A DNA stretch of 64,000 bases from Mercurialis annua (Eukaryota; Streptophyta; Magnoliopsida; Malpighiales; Euphorbiaceae): contig NC_065575.1 in NCBI RefSeq assembly GCF_937616625.2, positions 21,654,001 through 21,718,000 of the forward strand, read 5' to 3'. Shown here in pieces: positions 32,806 to 45,604 of the stretch (position 1 is its first letter; each line of letters begins with the position of its first letter). Made by a program: the position numbers and the translations under genes. The notes below the pieces were generated by a model. That model searched no databases, was not told the origin of the DNA, and worked only from the letters and a program-made list of their open reading frames with translations.

Positions 32806-34859
32806 CTAACTTTTATCTGCTGGTGTTCCTTCAATTCAAAATGAAAATATTAGATAATATCATTTTTTTTATTGAGTAAGATAAAAATAAAAAATACAGA
32901 ACAAAGAAATGATTAAATATATATGGAAGACATAAAAAGTCAGTAAATAAAATAAGCATTTATGTTTTTGTATTTTATTCAATAGATTAGAAAAAACTAT
33001 TTTAATAAGCAAGCAGTCTATATTTTAATAATTTTTAGATAATGAGCAAATGAGTTGCAATAATTAATAGAATAGTTTTAATGCTCATTATGCCAGTTGA
33101 AAATCATGTTTAAAAATTGACGAATTATATAAAAAAAATAACAATTAATGGTTTTTAATTCTAATAAAAACAAAATTAACCAAGTGTAATAATAAAGATA
33201 AGAAGTGATAAACAAATATTATTGGTAAAATTAGAATCTAAATAATTGTCTTACAAAACAGTAGGTAAACAAATTTGATAGATGCGTAGAATAAAATAAA
33301 ACTTATTCATAAATGGCACAAATTTATCAATAAAAAGAACAATTTGAACTTACCCATTATGAAAATAAAGATCCTTAGCTTATTTGGAGATGCTAGACCA
33401 CTTTGATGTGATAAGCTTTTATGTTCTTCCTTCTTATTTTAATCGCGGGCTATTTCTATTCTTTTTTTGTTGCAATTATAATCTTTAGCTCCTATTCTGA
33501 AACTGATTTAAACCAACAACTTTCAGAAACTAAAGACAAAAACGCATTTAAAAATAAAAAAAATCACAATTAACAGATAAGCTTGTTAAAATGAAAATGA
33601 GACTTATTTAAACTAAGACACCAGAAATAACTAAAGATCTAACCAAAATCTAAAACCAGGCAGCCGAATTTATATAATCACAAAGCTAATAGAATTAGTT
33701 TTTTAATAATTTTGTTCAATTAATTAAATACTTAAACATAAAATAAGATGCATTTATGTTTATTCACATTTTAATATAACATAATGTCTTTTTATAGCTG
33801 ATCATAGCAGTACAAAATTACAAATATTGCTCATACATATGTTTGTAGCAGTAGCAATTATGCACAATCAGTAAATTAACAAAATTATCTGCCAAATAAG
33901 TGAAAATTTCAGTCTATAAAAATTATACTCATGTGTAGTTATACAAATTTCCAAAATTATAAATAAAAGATACAAAGCAAAAAAGGATAAGAATCCAACA
34001 AATATGTTATAAATTATATATATTTTGTTTATATATTTGAGCAAAATACTGCAGACATATGTAAGCCGTCCAAACCAACATGACATAGCTTAATAAGCTA
34101 TTTTTCTCTAAACAAAAAATGATTATGCTTCTAGTAAAATTTTCTTACCTTAATTCTTGAGTTTTATATTGATGCGGCAACAGCGATGGAAGTGCGGCGG
34201 CAGCCGAAGAAATCGATGAGCAGTGTAGGATTTAGAAGTGCAGCTGGCAGATTGATCAGAAGCGGCAACGGTAGAACTCTTTATGGAGGCGGTTGACTTT
34301 TAGGTTGGTGGAAAGAAATAGTAGCAAAAGAGGAATATAATTTTAGGTTAAGTAATAATTTTTGGTATTAATAAATTTTAAAAGTTTATCAATCCATTTT
34401 CATTAAATTAAAAAGTAGCATTAGAAATTGATACGATAAGTGATAATTTTTTGAATAAAAAAAATGTGATTGAAGTAAAATATTTAATAAATAAAAAATA
34501 TGTAATTATTCTTTTTTTCCATATTTAATTATTTTTATGTAAATAAAATGAAAGGTATCACATAATAAAATATAAATTTAAAATGTCAAACAATTTTTTA
34601 CTAACCAATTACTAATTTTAAATTCAAAAATTACAAATTAAAAATTATACTCATAATGATCAGAGGTGCTTTTTTATATTTTCATAAATAAAAACATTTA
34701 CAAAAATAATTAATTTTTTTCACCAAAAATTAAAATCAATCAATTATTAACTATATACTATCGATATAACCCATTGTTATGGGATACTCTTTGTCAAAAA
34801 TAAATAATATTTTATTTTAGTAATGAAATATCTGACAAAATAAAAAATTAAAAAAATTA
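32806..34859 (-). other. CACTA 5' region upstream of TNP2
   Basis: There is no ORF. On the minus strand a GC-richer stretch (about 34290-34152) ends in AAG|GTAAGAAAA and may be a non-coding first exon, with an AT-rich leader intron reaching to near 32830. Nothing else recognisable. Confidence 0.4.
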
Positions 34860-35168
34860 TACATTATATTGCTACAATTGTTTTTGTAACAATAAAATTT
34901 TATACCGTGATAAAATTTATTTTGTCACTACAAATATTTTACGAATATATAGTGATAAAAAAAATTTGTAATAATAAATTTGTCACAAAAAAATAAAAAA
35001 AGATCTTTAGTGACAAAAAAAATTGACAAAATATAAATTATCACAATATTATCTATTCTTTTCTTAATCGCTACAAATAAAAAATTCGTCATAATAAACT
35101 CACATATTATGACAAAAATTATTTTATCACTAGGTTTTTTGTCACAATATAATGAATTTCTAGTAGTG
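34860..35168. repeat. CACTA subterminal repeats (transposon 5' end)
   Basis: Repeated TTTGTCAC/GTGACAAA motifs mirror those at 3713-4380, ending in the inverted terminus at 35168. Likely TNPA binding sites. Confidence 0.8.
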
Positions 35169-36077
35169 GAATAACGAACATCGAATATCGTATCGTATCG
35201 AAGTTGGAATATATATTGAATTGGATACGGGGTTTAACTCGGTTGAACTATCTCGGGACCCATATCCAGTGGGTTTAACTCTTTTGAACTATCTCGGGGC
35301 CCACAACATGGGATAAAGTGACGGTAGAGGTTGAACTCGGTTGAATTATCTCGGGACCTTACCAATTGGATCGATCGATTTGATTATTATCGTATATCGA
35401 CAAATATTTGGAGAATAGAGTTTCATCCGGATCAGTTACTCGGCTGCATTTGATCGAATAGTTTACATTATCGATTCTATGTTTTATTTAAACGCTTATT
35501 AGTAAATATGCAAACTCACTAAGTATTTCCCAAAATACTGACCCCCTCACAGTGTTTTGTTTCAGGTGATCGGAGTCGGATCAGACAGACCATCTCCTTT
35601 GTGTTGGAAGTCTTCTGACTTGCACAAAGTCCAAGTCCATAGAGCTGCAGTAGTCAGTAGGTGTCAGTATTAAAGTAATGACGTAATTTCAAGCGGTATT
35701 TTGTATAATAAACTTTGATATTATTTTATAAATAAGTTGTTATAACGATAAAGTGTTATCCGTTAGAATTCGATACCAATTTCCTAGAGAGGAATTGGTT
35801 ATGGTTGTGAATAGAAACAGGGCAGTGCTTGATATGAGATATCGCGCTGTAAGACCCTAGTTACTAAGAATTGTTTTGCAAACGTTTTCAGAAAAAGCAT
35901 ACGGTATTTTGATAATTGAAATTATAATATTTAAAGAAGATTTATGAAAACGTATTTTGTATAAAGATATGTTTTAATTGCGAAAAATTTACAGTGGTTT
36001 TAGGCTTGCTACGTGCTCCGGAGCTACCATTCCCGTTCCCTAGCGCCGGCCGCGGCTCAATAATTTGGGTCGTGACA
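35169..36077 (+). repeat. Element 0 3' LTR, right portion
   Basis: It begins with the CACTA target duplication GAA (35169-35171) and continues the LTR interrupted at 3712. It shows the CTCACTAAGTATT...AATACTGACCCC block, the TTTCAG site at 35565 and the terminal GGGTCGTGACA at 36077. The next five bases, AATGA, are the predicted target duplication of element 0. Confidence 0.9.
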
Positions 36078-36458
36078 AATGAAAAGAGCATGGTATCGGC
36101 ATCAACATTCTTAAGAACAGAATCAAAATAATGTATGAACACGATGAAACGGCGGCGATTGAAACGATGTTGATTACGTACCGTTTTGCGAAATTAAGGT
36201 GGGAAAATGATAGAGAATTGAGTCTACAATCTCCAGGATCAAACGGTTTTGATTTCGGTCTAACAACGAGAGAGAACGATCCATATTACGGAATGTCCTT
36301 TATAAGCTAAAACTGAAATTCTTAAGATCATAGACTTACCGAATTATTGCAGCAAAAGAAAGAGGTTGAGGAAGAATGAATTCAACGATAATGAGAATAC
36401 AATTGACGGCTAAGGTTTGGTGATTAAGTAAGGAAGAGTTTAGGGTTAGATTGTTAGG

Positions 36459-36466
36459 TATTTATA
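36459..36466 (-). promoter_or_regulatory. TATA box of the minus-strand LTR fragment
   Basis: TATAAATA on the minus strand, flanked upstream by the palindrome array and downstream by a CT-rich leader and a donor-like site. Confidence 0.5.
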
Positions 36467-36519
36467 AGAAGAGGTTTAGTTGGAATGGAAGGGAAACACT
36501 CGGCCACATCAGGCTTGAG

Positions 36520-36715
36520 GAAACAAAGCTGGTCTCGAACGAGAACGGCTAAAATTAGCTAAGGTCTCGTTCGAGACCTTGCTGGTCTCGTTCGAGACCT
36601 TGCTGGTCTCGAACGAGACCAGTACAAATGCTGGGGTCTCGTTCGAGAACCTGCATGGTCTCGAACAAGACTCCCTGCATGGTCTCGAACGAGACAACGT
36701 TTCATCAGTACAGGT
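36520..36715. repeat. GGTCTCG(TT/AA)CGAGACC palindrome array
   Basis: Seven or so near-perfect palindromes of the type GGTCTCGTTCGAGACC, with TT or AA at the centre, are separated by short spacers such as TTGCT and CTGCAT. They lie immediately upstream of the minus-strand TATA box. Confidence 0.9.
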
Positions 36716-36840
36716 CTCGCTAAAAAAACTTATACAAGGTTAAAAACAAACCCAACTATAACCCTAACCACAAATCGAACACAGATACTGAAAACGACCC
36801 GAAACTTACCGGAAACTCATCGATAAATTTTAATGATTTT

Positions 36841-38556
36841 TATGGGATATTATAGTTTAAAACGTTACGAAACCAATCCAAACGTTTAAAATGCTACGAA
36901 ACAAATCCAAACGTTTCCCTTTTTAGCAATTTAAGCCAAAAGTTTACAAACTTTAAGAAACATACCTTTTTAGCGATTTAAGCCAAACGTTTAATATGTT
37001 ACGAAAACAATCCAAACGTTTAAAACATTACGAAAAAAATCCACACGTTTCACGTTTTTAACGATTTAAAACAAACATTTAAAACGTTACGAAAACAATC
37101 CAAACATTTCAAATGTTACGAAACAAATCCACACGTTTTACCTTTATAGCGATTTAACCCAAACGTTTACAAACGTTATAAAATAAATCCAAACATTTTA
37201 TCTTTTTAGCGATTTGAGCCAAACCTTTACAAACGTTAAAAAACGAATTTAAATGTTTCACCTTTTTAGCGATTTAAGCCAAACGTGTAAAACGTTATGA
37301 AACCAATCCAAACGTTTAAAACGTTACGAAACAAATCCAAATATTTCGTCTTTTTAGGGATTTAAGCCAAACGTTTAAAATGTTACTAAACCAATCCAAA
37401 CTTTTAAAACGTTACGAAACAAATCCAAGCGTTTCACCTTTTTAGCGATATAAGGCAATTGTTTAAAACGTTGCGAAACTAATTCTAACATTTCACCTTT
37501 TTAGCGATTTAAGAAATACAATTAAAACGTTTTGAACCATTCCAAACGTTTAAAACGTTACGAAATAAATCAAAATGTTTCACCTTTTTAGCGATTTAAG
37601 CCAAACGTGTAAAACGTTGCGAAAACAATCCAAACGTTTAAAATGTTACAAAACAAATCCAAACATTTCACCTTTTTAGCGATTTAAGCAAAACATTTAA
37701 AACGTTACGAAACCAATCCGAATGATTAAAACGTTATGAAACAAATGAAAATGTTTCACCCTTTTTAGCAAATTAAGCCACACGTTTACAAACATTACGA
37801 AACAAATCCAAATGTTTCACCTTTTTAGCAATTTAAGCCAAATGTTTGCAAACGTTACAAAAAAATCCAAACGTTTCACCTTTTTAGTGATTTAAGCAAA
37901 ACGTTTAAAACGTTACGAAACCAATCAAAATGTTTTAAACATTACAAAAGAAATCCAAACATTTCACCTTTTTAGCGACTTAAGTCAAACGTTTAAATTG
38001 TTACGAAACAAATTCTAACGTTTCACCTTTTTAGCGATTTAACCCAAACGTTTAAAACGTTACGAAACCGATCCAAAGGTTTAAAACGTTACGAATCTAA
38101 TCCAAACGTTTAAGACGTTTCGAAATAAATCTAAACGTTTCACCTTTTTAGAGATTTAAGCCTACACACATTACCAAACAAATCAAAAAGTTTCACCTTT
38201 TTAGCTATATAAGCCAGTAATTTAAAACGTTACGAAACAAATCCAAGCGTTTAAAACGTTACGAAACAAATCTAAACGTTTCCCCTTTTTAGCGATTTAA
38301 GCCAAATGGCTACAAACTTAACGTTTCACCTTTTTAGCAATTTAAGCCAAAAGTTTACAAACTTTACGAAACAAATACAAACGTTTGACGTTTTTAGCTA
38401 TTTATACAAAACATTTTAAATGTAAAGAAACCAATCCAAACGTTTTATGAAACAACTCAACACGTTTCACCTTTTTAGCAATTTTAGCCAAACGTTTAAA
38501 ACATTACGAAACCAATCCAAACGTTTATAACGCTACGAAACAAATTCATACGTTTG
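36841..38556. repeat. Satellite array, left block
   Basis: Tandem units of ~59 bp (CGTTTCACCTTTTTAGCGAT, then TTAAGCCAAACGTTTAAAAC, then GTTACGAAACAAATCCAAA) alternate with ~29-bp partial units (CGTTTAAAACGTTACGAAAC, then CAATCCAAA). Units are diverged by about 10-20%, so this is an old array. It is non-coding; chance ORFs were ignored. Confidence 0.95.
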
Positions 38557-39883
38557 ACGCACAGTCCCCTGTGCAATCGCACAGGCAGACGCGCGTACGC
38601 ACAGTGTTTTCGCCAATCGATCTAGTTTATCGAGAAATTTATATACGCGCATATCGAGAATTGAAATGGACTAATATTCAATTAATCATCGATTAATTAG
38701 AGGTGTTAACCTAATGAGGTTAAAAGAAGATTAAGTTAAAAGTGATTTACGATTCGTAAACGAGTTAGATATCGTTTATTGGAATATATGTGAGAAGCAC
38801 GACGGTTAGTAAAAGTTCAGTGTGTCGAGTCTCGAGTCTAGAGTCAATCTTAGAATCGGATTCTAATACAAGTCAAATGTTTTAAAATTTGTTTTAGATC
38901 CGACGAGGCAAGAAGCAGCTGGACCAGTAGTTCGGGAAGCTTGACGTTCTAAAGCCTCGACGTATTTTTGGATAAGCGTTTTCTGTGAGTTTATATGATT
39001 TGCTTTTAAAGTATTTACTTAAGCAATTATTTTATATTGCTTATTATTTGAACTGCATGTTTTGTATGCGAAACTTTTATACGAATTGCATATGCTTGAT
39101 TTGAAACTAGTATTGATCCGATGGAACGTGCTACCTATTGGGCGACAATAGGACTGAGTGATCACCAGTTTTGATATGACTCAGCTGGGAGCTGATGATG
39201 AATATGAAATTTACGATTGGGTTTGACTTTGATACGAGAGAGTACTCGGCTACGGCGTAGTCTGGAGTCCCCGTATCTAGTGGTTGGGCCACCAGCGAGT
39301 TGGACTCGCAATTGATATTTATGATTGGGTTGATCGATTGATTATTAGTATGTTTGAAGATTAAGGTTTCATTCGGATCCTGTACTTGGCTGCATATGAT
39401 TAATTACGGTTTTATGTTTTATTTGAATACTTATTAGTAAATATATGAACTCACTCAGTATATCCCAATATACTGACCCCCCACAGATTTCCTTTCAGGA
39501 TAAAGACGCTTTGAACCAACGGACTTCTATCCTACTTCCATAAGTCTGTATTTTTGAGTATGTAAAGAAACAGTACTTTACTCCTAGAGCTGCAGTAGAT
39601 AAGTGTTTTGCAAGTTAGCCTGTAATGTATAGTTTTTTGTCAATATTACTTAAACGTTTTAAAGTTTTGAACGTTTTACGCTTGCTGCGTTATATATATT
39701 GTGACTGCCAGAGGATATGTGTGCTGGCATATGTGTGCTTCTGCATGACACGTGTTTATTTATGTCATGCATGACGTTTATGTTTCGCGAAAAATTATTT
39801 TACGTTTTAGGCTTGCTACGGGTTTCGAAGCAACCACTCCCATTCCCTAGCGCCGGTCTCGGCCCTGAGATTGGGTCGTGACA
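38557..39883 (+). repeat. Truncated LTR inside the satellite
   Basis: It matches element 0's LTR block by block (the TTAACCTAATGAGGTTAAA stretch, CCTATTG...CAATAGG, CAGTATA...TACTGACCCC) and ends GGGTCGTGACA at 39883, flanked by satellite on both sides. The left end is missing; the sequence opens inside the palindrome array (CCTGTGCAATCGCACAGG). Confidence 0.85.
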
Positions 39884-41924
39884 TTAGCGATCTAAGCTAA
39901 AAGTGTAAAACGTTACGAACCTAATCCAGACGATTAAAACGTTATGACATAAATACAAACGTTTCACCTTTTTAGCGATTTAAGCCAAAAGTTTACAAAC
40001 GTTACGAAAAAATCCAAATATTTCACCTTTTAAGCGATTTTAGCCTAACGTTTAAAACATTACGAAACGAATCCAAACGTTTAAAACGTTACGAAACCAA
40101 TCCAAACATTTAAAACGTTACAAAAAAAATCCATACATTGCTCCTTTTTAGCGATTTAAGCCAAACGTTTAAAACGTTACGAAACAAATTCTAACGTTCC
40201 ACCTTTTTAACGATTTAAGCCAAACATTTAAAACATTACGAAACCAATCCAAAAGTTTAAAATGTTATAAAACAAATCCAAACGTTTAAAACGTTACCAA
40301 ATAAATCTAAACGTGTCACCTTTTTAGTGATTTAAGCCAAATGTGTAAATCGTTCGAAACCAATCCAAACGTTTGAAAGGTTACGAAACAAATCCAAATG
40401 TTTCACCTTTTTAACGATTTAAGCTAAACTTTTACAAACATTACGAAATAAATCCAAAGCTATTTTACGGAAACGTTTAAAACTATACGCAACCAATCCA
40501 AACATTTAAAACGTTACGAAACAAATCCAAAAATTTCAACTTTTTCGCGATTTAAGCCAAACGTTTAAAATCTTACGAAACAAATACTAATTTTTCGCCT
40601 TTTTAGGAATTTAAGCTAAACATTTAAAGCGTTACGAAACCATATAACGTTACGAAATAAATTCAAATGTTTCACCTTTTTAGCGATTTAAGCCAAACGT
40701 TAACAAACGTTACGAAACAAATCCAAATATTTCAACTTTTTATCGATTTAAGCCAGTTGTTTAAAACATTATGAAACCAATCCAAACGTTTAAAATGTTA
40801 CGAAACAAATCCAAACATTTCACCGTTTTAGCGATTTAAGCCAAATGTATACAAACGTTATGAAACAAATCCAAAAGTTTCACATTTTTTGCTATTTAAG
40901 CCAAACGTTTAAAAAGTTACGAAACCAATTGAAACGTTTAAAACGTTACGAATTAAATCCATATGTTTTCCCTTTTTAGCGACTTAAGCAAAAAATTTAC
41001 AAACGTTACGAAACAGATCCAAACGTTTCACCTTTTTAGCAATTTAAGCCAAACGTTTACAAACGTTACAAAACAAATTTTAACGTTTCACATTTTTAGC
41101 GATTTAAGGTAAACGTGTAAAACGTTACAAAACGAATCCAAACGTTTAAAACGATAAGAAACAAATCCAAATGTTTCACCTTTTTAGCAATTTAAGTCAA
41201 ACGTTTACAAACATCACGAAACAAATCCAAACGTTTCATCTTTTTAGCGATTTAAGCCGAACGTTTACAACGTTAGGAAACCAATCCAAATGTTTAAAAC
41301 GTTACCAAACCAATCCAAACGTTTAAAACATTACGAAACAAATCCAAACATTTGACCTTTTTAGCAATTTAAGCCAAACGTTTAAAACGTTACGAAAAAA
41401 ATTATAACGTTTCGCATGTTTAGCGATTTAAGCCAAATGTTTAAAACATTACGAAACCAATCCAAAGGTTTAAAACGTTGCGTACCAAATCCAAACATTT
41501 AAAACATTACGAAATAAATCTAAACGTTTCACCTTTTTAGGGCTTTAAGTCAAACATTTACAAACGTTATGAAACAAATCTAAAAGTATCACCTTTTTAG
41601 CGATTTAAGTCAATCATTTAAAACTTTACAAAACCAATCAGAACCTTTAAAACGTTACAAAACAAATCCAAAAGTTTTCCCTTTTTAGTGATGTAAGCCA
41701 AATGTTTACATACATTACGAAACAAATCCAAACGTTTCTCCTTTTTATTAATTTAAGTCAAACGTTTAAAACATTAGGAAACCAATCCAAACGTTTAAAA
41801 CGATACGAAACAAATTCAAAATTTTCACCTTTTTAGCGATTTAAGCTAAACGTTTACAAACATTACGAAACAAATCCAAACGTTTCACCTTTTTAGCGAT
41901 TTAAGCCAAACGTTTAAAACGTTA

Positions 41925-42160
41925 CGAGATAATTGTGTGCTTATTTGGTTGTTCTTGATTTTCTCACTTTTGACGTGATTTGGGGGATGGATTCGTTCGC
42001 ACGCCATTATGCTTCGATCGACTGTCGAGGGAAGTCAGTTGAGTTTCGGATTCCAGGTGATCTACCCTTTTCTTTTCAAGGGGAGAAGGCTGAGACACCT
42101 ACGAATCTGATATCTATTATCAAGGCGAGCGTTTATGGACATGATGAATTTTACGCCATA
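41925..42160 (+). pseudogene. Gypsy protease fragment in satellite, copy 1
   Basis: The open frame encodes VVLDFLTFDVIWGMDSFARH and YASIDCRGKSVEFRIPG, the C-terminal half of a Ty3/gypsy aspartic protease (family pattern FDVILGMDWL...IDC...V.F). The catalytic DTG part is absent and the frame runs into satellite at both ends. It cannot be functional. Confidence 0.85.
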
Positions 42161-43661
42161 CATTTAAAACGTTACGAAACCAATCTATATGTTTAAAACA
42201 TTACGAAACAAATACTAACGTTTCACCTTTTTAGCGATTTAAGCCAAACGTTTAAAACGTTACGAAACAAATCCTAAACCTTTTTAGCGATTAAAAGTCA
42301 AACGTTTAAAAAGTTATGAATAAAATCCTAAAGTTTCACCTTTTTAGCGATTTAAGCCAAATGTTTAAAGCGTTACGAAACCATTCCAAAAGTTTATAAC
42401 GTTACGAAATAAATTTAAATGTTTCACCTTTTTAGCGATTTAAGCCAAATGTTTACAAACGTTACGAAACAAATTCAAATGTTTCACCTTTTTATCAATT
42501 TAAGCCAATTGTTTAATACATTACGAAACCAATCCAAACGTTTAAAATGTTACGAAACAAATCCAAACATTTCACCGTCTTAGCGATTTAAGCCAAATGT
42601 ATACAAACATTATGAAACAAATCCAAAAGTTTCACATTTTTAGCTATTTAAGCCAAACGTTTAAAAAGTTATGAAACCAATCGAAACGTTTAAAACGTTA
42701 CGAATTAAATCCATACGTTTTCCATTTTTAGCGACGTACGCGAAAAATTTACAAACGTTACGAAACAAATCCAAACTTTTCACCTTTTTAGTGATTTAAG
42801 CCAAACGTTTACAAACGTTACAAAAAAAATTTTAACATTTCACATTTTTAGCGATTTAAGGTAAACGTGTAAAACGTTACAAAACGAATCCAAACGTTTA
42901 AAACGATAAGAAACAAATCCAAATGTTTCACCTTTTTAGCGATTTAAGCCAAACGTTTACGAACATCACGAAACAAATCCAAATGTTTCACCTTTTTAGC
43001 GATTTAAGCCGAACGTCTACAACGTTAGAAAACCAATCCAAATGTTTAAAACATTTCCAAGCCAATCCAAACATTTAAAATGTTACGAAACAAATCCAAA
43101 CATTTCACCTTTTTAGCAATTTAAGCGAAACGTTTAAAACCTTACGAGAAAAATTATAATGTTTCGCATTTTTAGCGATTTAAGCCAAATGTTTAAAACA
43201 TTACGAAACCAATCCAAAGGTTTAAAACGTTACGAACCGAATCCAAACATTTACAACGTTACGAAATAAATCTAAACGTTTCACCTTTTTAGGGCTTTAA
43301 GCCAAACATTTACAAACGTTATGAAACAAATCCAAAAGTTTCACCTTTTTTAGCGATTTATGCCAATCATTTAAAACGTTACGTAACCAATCCAAACGTT
43401 TAAAACGTTACAAAACAAATCCAAACGTTTTCCCTTTTTAGTAATTTAAGCCAAATGTTTACATACATATCGAAACAAATCCAAACGTTTCTCCTTTTTA
43501 TTAATTTAAGTCAAAAAACCAATCCAAACATTTAAAACGATACGAAACAAATTCAAAAGTTTCACCTTTTTAGCGATTTAAGCTAACCGTTTACAAACAT
43601 TACAAAACAAATCCAAACGTTTCACCTTTTTAGCGATTTAAGCCAAATGTTTAAAACGTTA

Positions 43662-43897
43662 CGAGATTATTGTGTGCTTATTCGGTTGTTCTTAATTTTC
43701 TCACTTTTGACGTGATTTGGGGGATGGATTCGTTCGCACGCCATTATGCTTCGATCGATTGTCGAGGTAAGTCAGTTGAGTTTCGGATTCCAGGTGATCT
43801 ACCCTTTTCTTTTCAAGGGGAGAAGGCTGAGACACCTACGAATCTGATATCTATTATCAAGGCAAGCGTTTATGGACATGATGAATTTTACGCCATA
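43662..43897 (+). pseudogene. Gypsy protease fragment in satellite, copy 2
   Basis: Same fragment as copy 1 with two amino-acid changes (LVVLD to SVVLN), about 1.74 kb downstream. Both satellite junctions are the same, so it was amplified with the array. Confidence 0.85.
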
Positions 43898-45368
43898 CAT
43901 TTAAAACGTTACGAAACCAATCTATACGTTTAAAACATTACGAAACAAATACTAACGTTTCACCTTTTTAGCGATTTAAGCCAAACGTTTAAAACGTTAC
44001 GAAACAAATCCTAAACCTTTTTAGCGATTAAAAGTCAAACGTTTAAAAAGTTATGAATAAAATCCTAAAGTTTCACCTTTTTAGCGATTTAAGCCAAATG
44101 TTTAAAGCGTTACGAAACCATTCCAAAAGTTTATAACGTTACGAAATAAATTCAAATGTTTCACCTTTTTAGCGATTTAAGCCAAATGTTTACAAACGTT
44201 ACGAAACAAATCCAAATGTTTCACCTTTTTATCAATTTAAGCCAATTGTTTAATACATTACGAAACCAATCCAAACGTTTAAAATGTTACGAAACAAATC
44301 CAAACATTTCACCGTCTTAGCGATTTAAGCCAAATGTATACAAACGTTATAAAACAAATCCAAAAGTTTCACATTTTTAGCTATTTAAGCCAAACGTTTT
44401 AAAAGTTATGAAACCAATCGAAACGTTTAAAACGTTACGAATTAAATCCATACGTTTTCCATTATTAGCGACGTACGCGAAAAATTTACAAACGTTACGA
44501 AACAAATCCAAACTTTTCACCTTTTTAGTGATTTAAGCCAAACGTTTACAAACGTTACAAAAAAAATTTTAACGTTTCACATTTTTAGCGATTTAAGGTA
44601 AACGTGTAAAACGTTACAAAACGAATCCAAACGTTTAAAACGATAAGAAACAAATCCAAATGTTTCACCTTTTTAGCGATTTAAGCCAAACGTTTATCAC
44701 GAAACAAATCCAAATGTTTCACCTTTTTAGCGATTTAAGCCGAACGTCTACAACGTTAGAAAACCAATCCAAATGTTTAAAACGTTTCCAAGCCAATCCA
44801 AACATTTAAAATGTTACGAAACAAATCCAAACATTTCACCTTTTTAGCAATTTAAGCGAAACGTTTAAAACCTTACGAGAAAAATAATAATGTTTCGCAT
44901 TTTTAGCGATTTAAGCCAAATGTTTAAAACATTACGAAACCAATCCAAAGGTTTAAAACGTTACGAACCGAATCCAAACATTTACAACGTTACGAAATAA
45001 ATCTAAACGTTTCACCTTTTTAGGGCTTTAAGCCAAACATTTACAAACGTTATGAAACAAATCCAAAAGTTTCACCTTTTTTAGCGATGCCAATCATTTA
45101 AAACGTTACGTAACCAATCCAAACGTTTAAAACGTTACAAAACAAATCCAAACGTTTTCCCTTTTTAGTAATTTAAGCCAAATGTTTACATACATATCGA
45201 AACAAATCCAAACGTTTCTCCTTTTTATTAATTTAAGTCAAAAAACCAATCCAAACATTTAAAACGATACGAAACAAATTCAAAAGTTTCACCTTTTTAG
45301 TGATTTAAGCTAACCGTTTACAAACGTTTCACCTTTTTAGCGATTTAAGCCAAATGTTGAAAACGTTA

Positions 45369-45604
45369 CGAGATAATTGTGTGCTTATTCGGTTGTTCTT
45401 AATTTTCTCACTTTTGACGTGATTTGGGGGATGGATTCGTTCGCACGCCATTATGCTTCGATCGATTGTCGAGGTAAGTCAGTTGAGTTTCGGATTCCAG
45501 GTGATCTACCCTTTTCTTTTCAAGGGGAGAAGGCGGAGACACCAAAGAATCTGATATCTACTATCAAGGCAAGCGTTTATGGACATGATGAATTTTACGT
45601 CATA
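45369..45604 (+). pseudogene. Gypsy protease fragment in satellite, copy 3
   Basis: Third copy, with a few changes from copy 2 (TPTNLISII to TPKNLISTI, FYA to FYV), about 1.71 kb further on. Last higher-order unit before the array decays. Confidence 0.85.

Larger units (their letters stand above)
3713..35168 (-). mobile_element. CACTA (En/Spm-type) DNA transposon with nested insertions
   Basis: The termini are CACTACAAGAAAT at 3713 and the complement of CACTACTAGAAAT ending at 35168, flanked by the 3-bp target duplication GAA (3710-3712 and 35169-35171). Both are diagnostic of the CACTA superfamily. Inside, on the minus strand, lie a TNP2-type transposase gene followed by a TNPA-like gene, the usual gene order. 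Subtracting the two nested retrotransposons leaves about 14.4 kb, within the size range of autonomous plant CACTA elements. Both genes carry disabling mutations, so this copy is probably immobile unless supplied in trans. It sits inside the LTR of element 0 and is therefore younger than element 0. Confidence 0.93.
36078..36840 (-). repeat. Minus-strand LTR fragment with promoter architecture
   Basis: Read on the minus strand it has a palindrome array (36715-36520), TATAAATA (36466-36459) and, about 120 bp on, a donor-like CGGTAAGT (36341-36334). The LTR at 50434 shows the same order and spacing (array, TATAAATA at 50889, CGGTAAGT at 51014). I infer a related LTR cut at the left by element 0 and at the right by the satellite. 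No LTR terminus is visible. Confidence 0.5.

Noticed and set aside
36083..36100. Primer binding site after element 0's LTR (TGGTATCGGC at 36091)
   Set aside because: It is 13 bases from the LTR end and mismatched. The polypurine tract at 2054-2065 shows this is the 3' LTR, so no PBS is expected.
36520..36715. CRISPR-like array of palindromic repeats
   Set aside because: Repeats are too short, spacers are only a few bases, and the context is a plant LTR.
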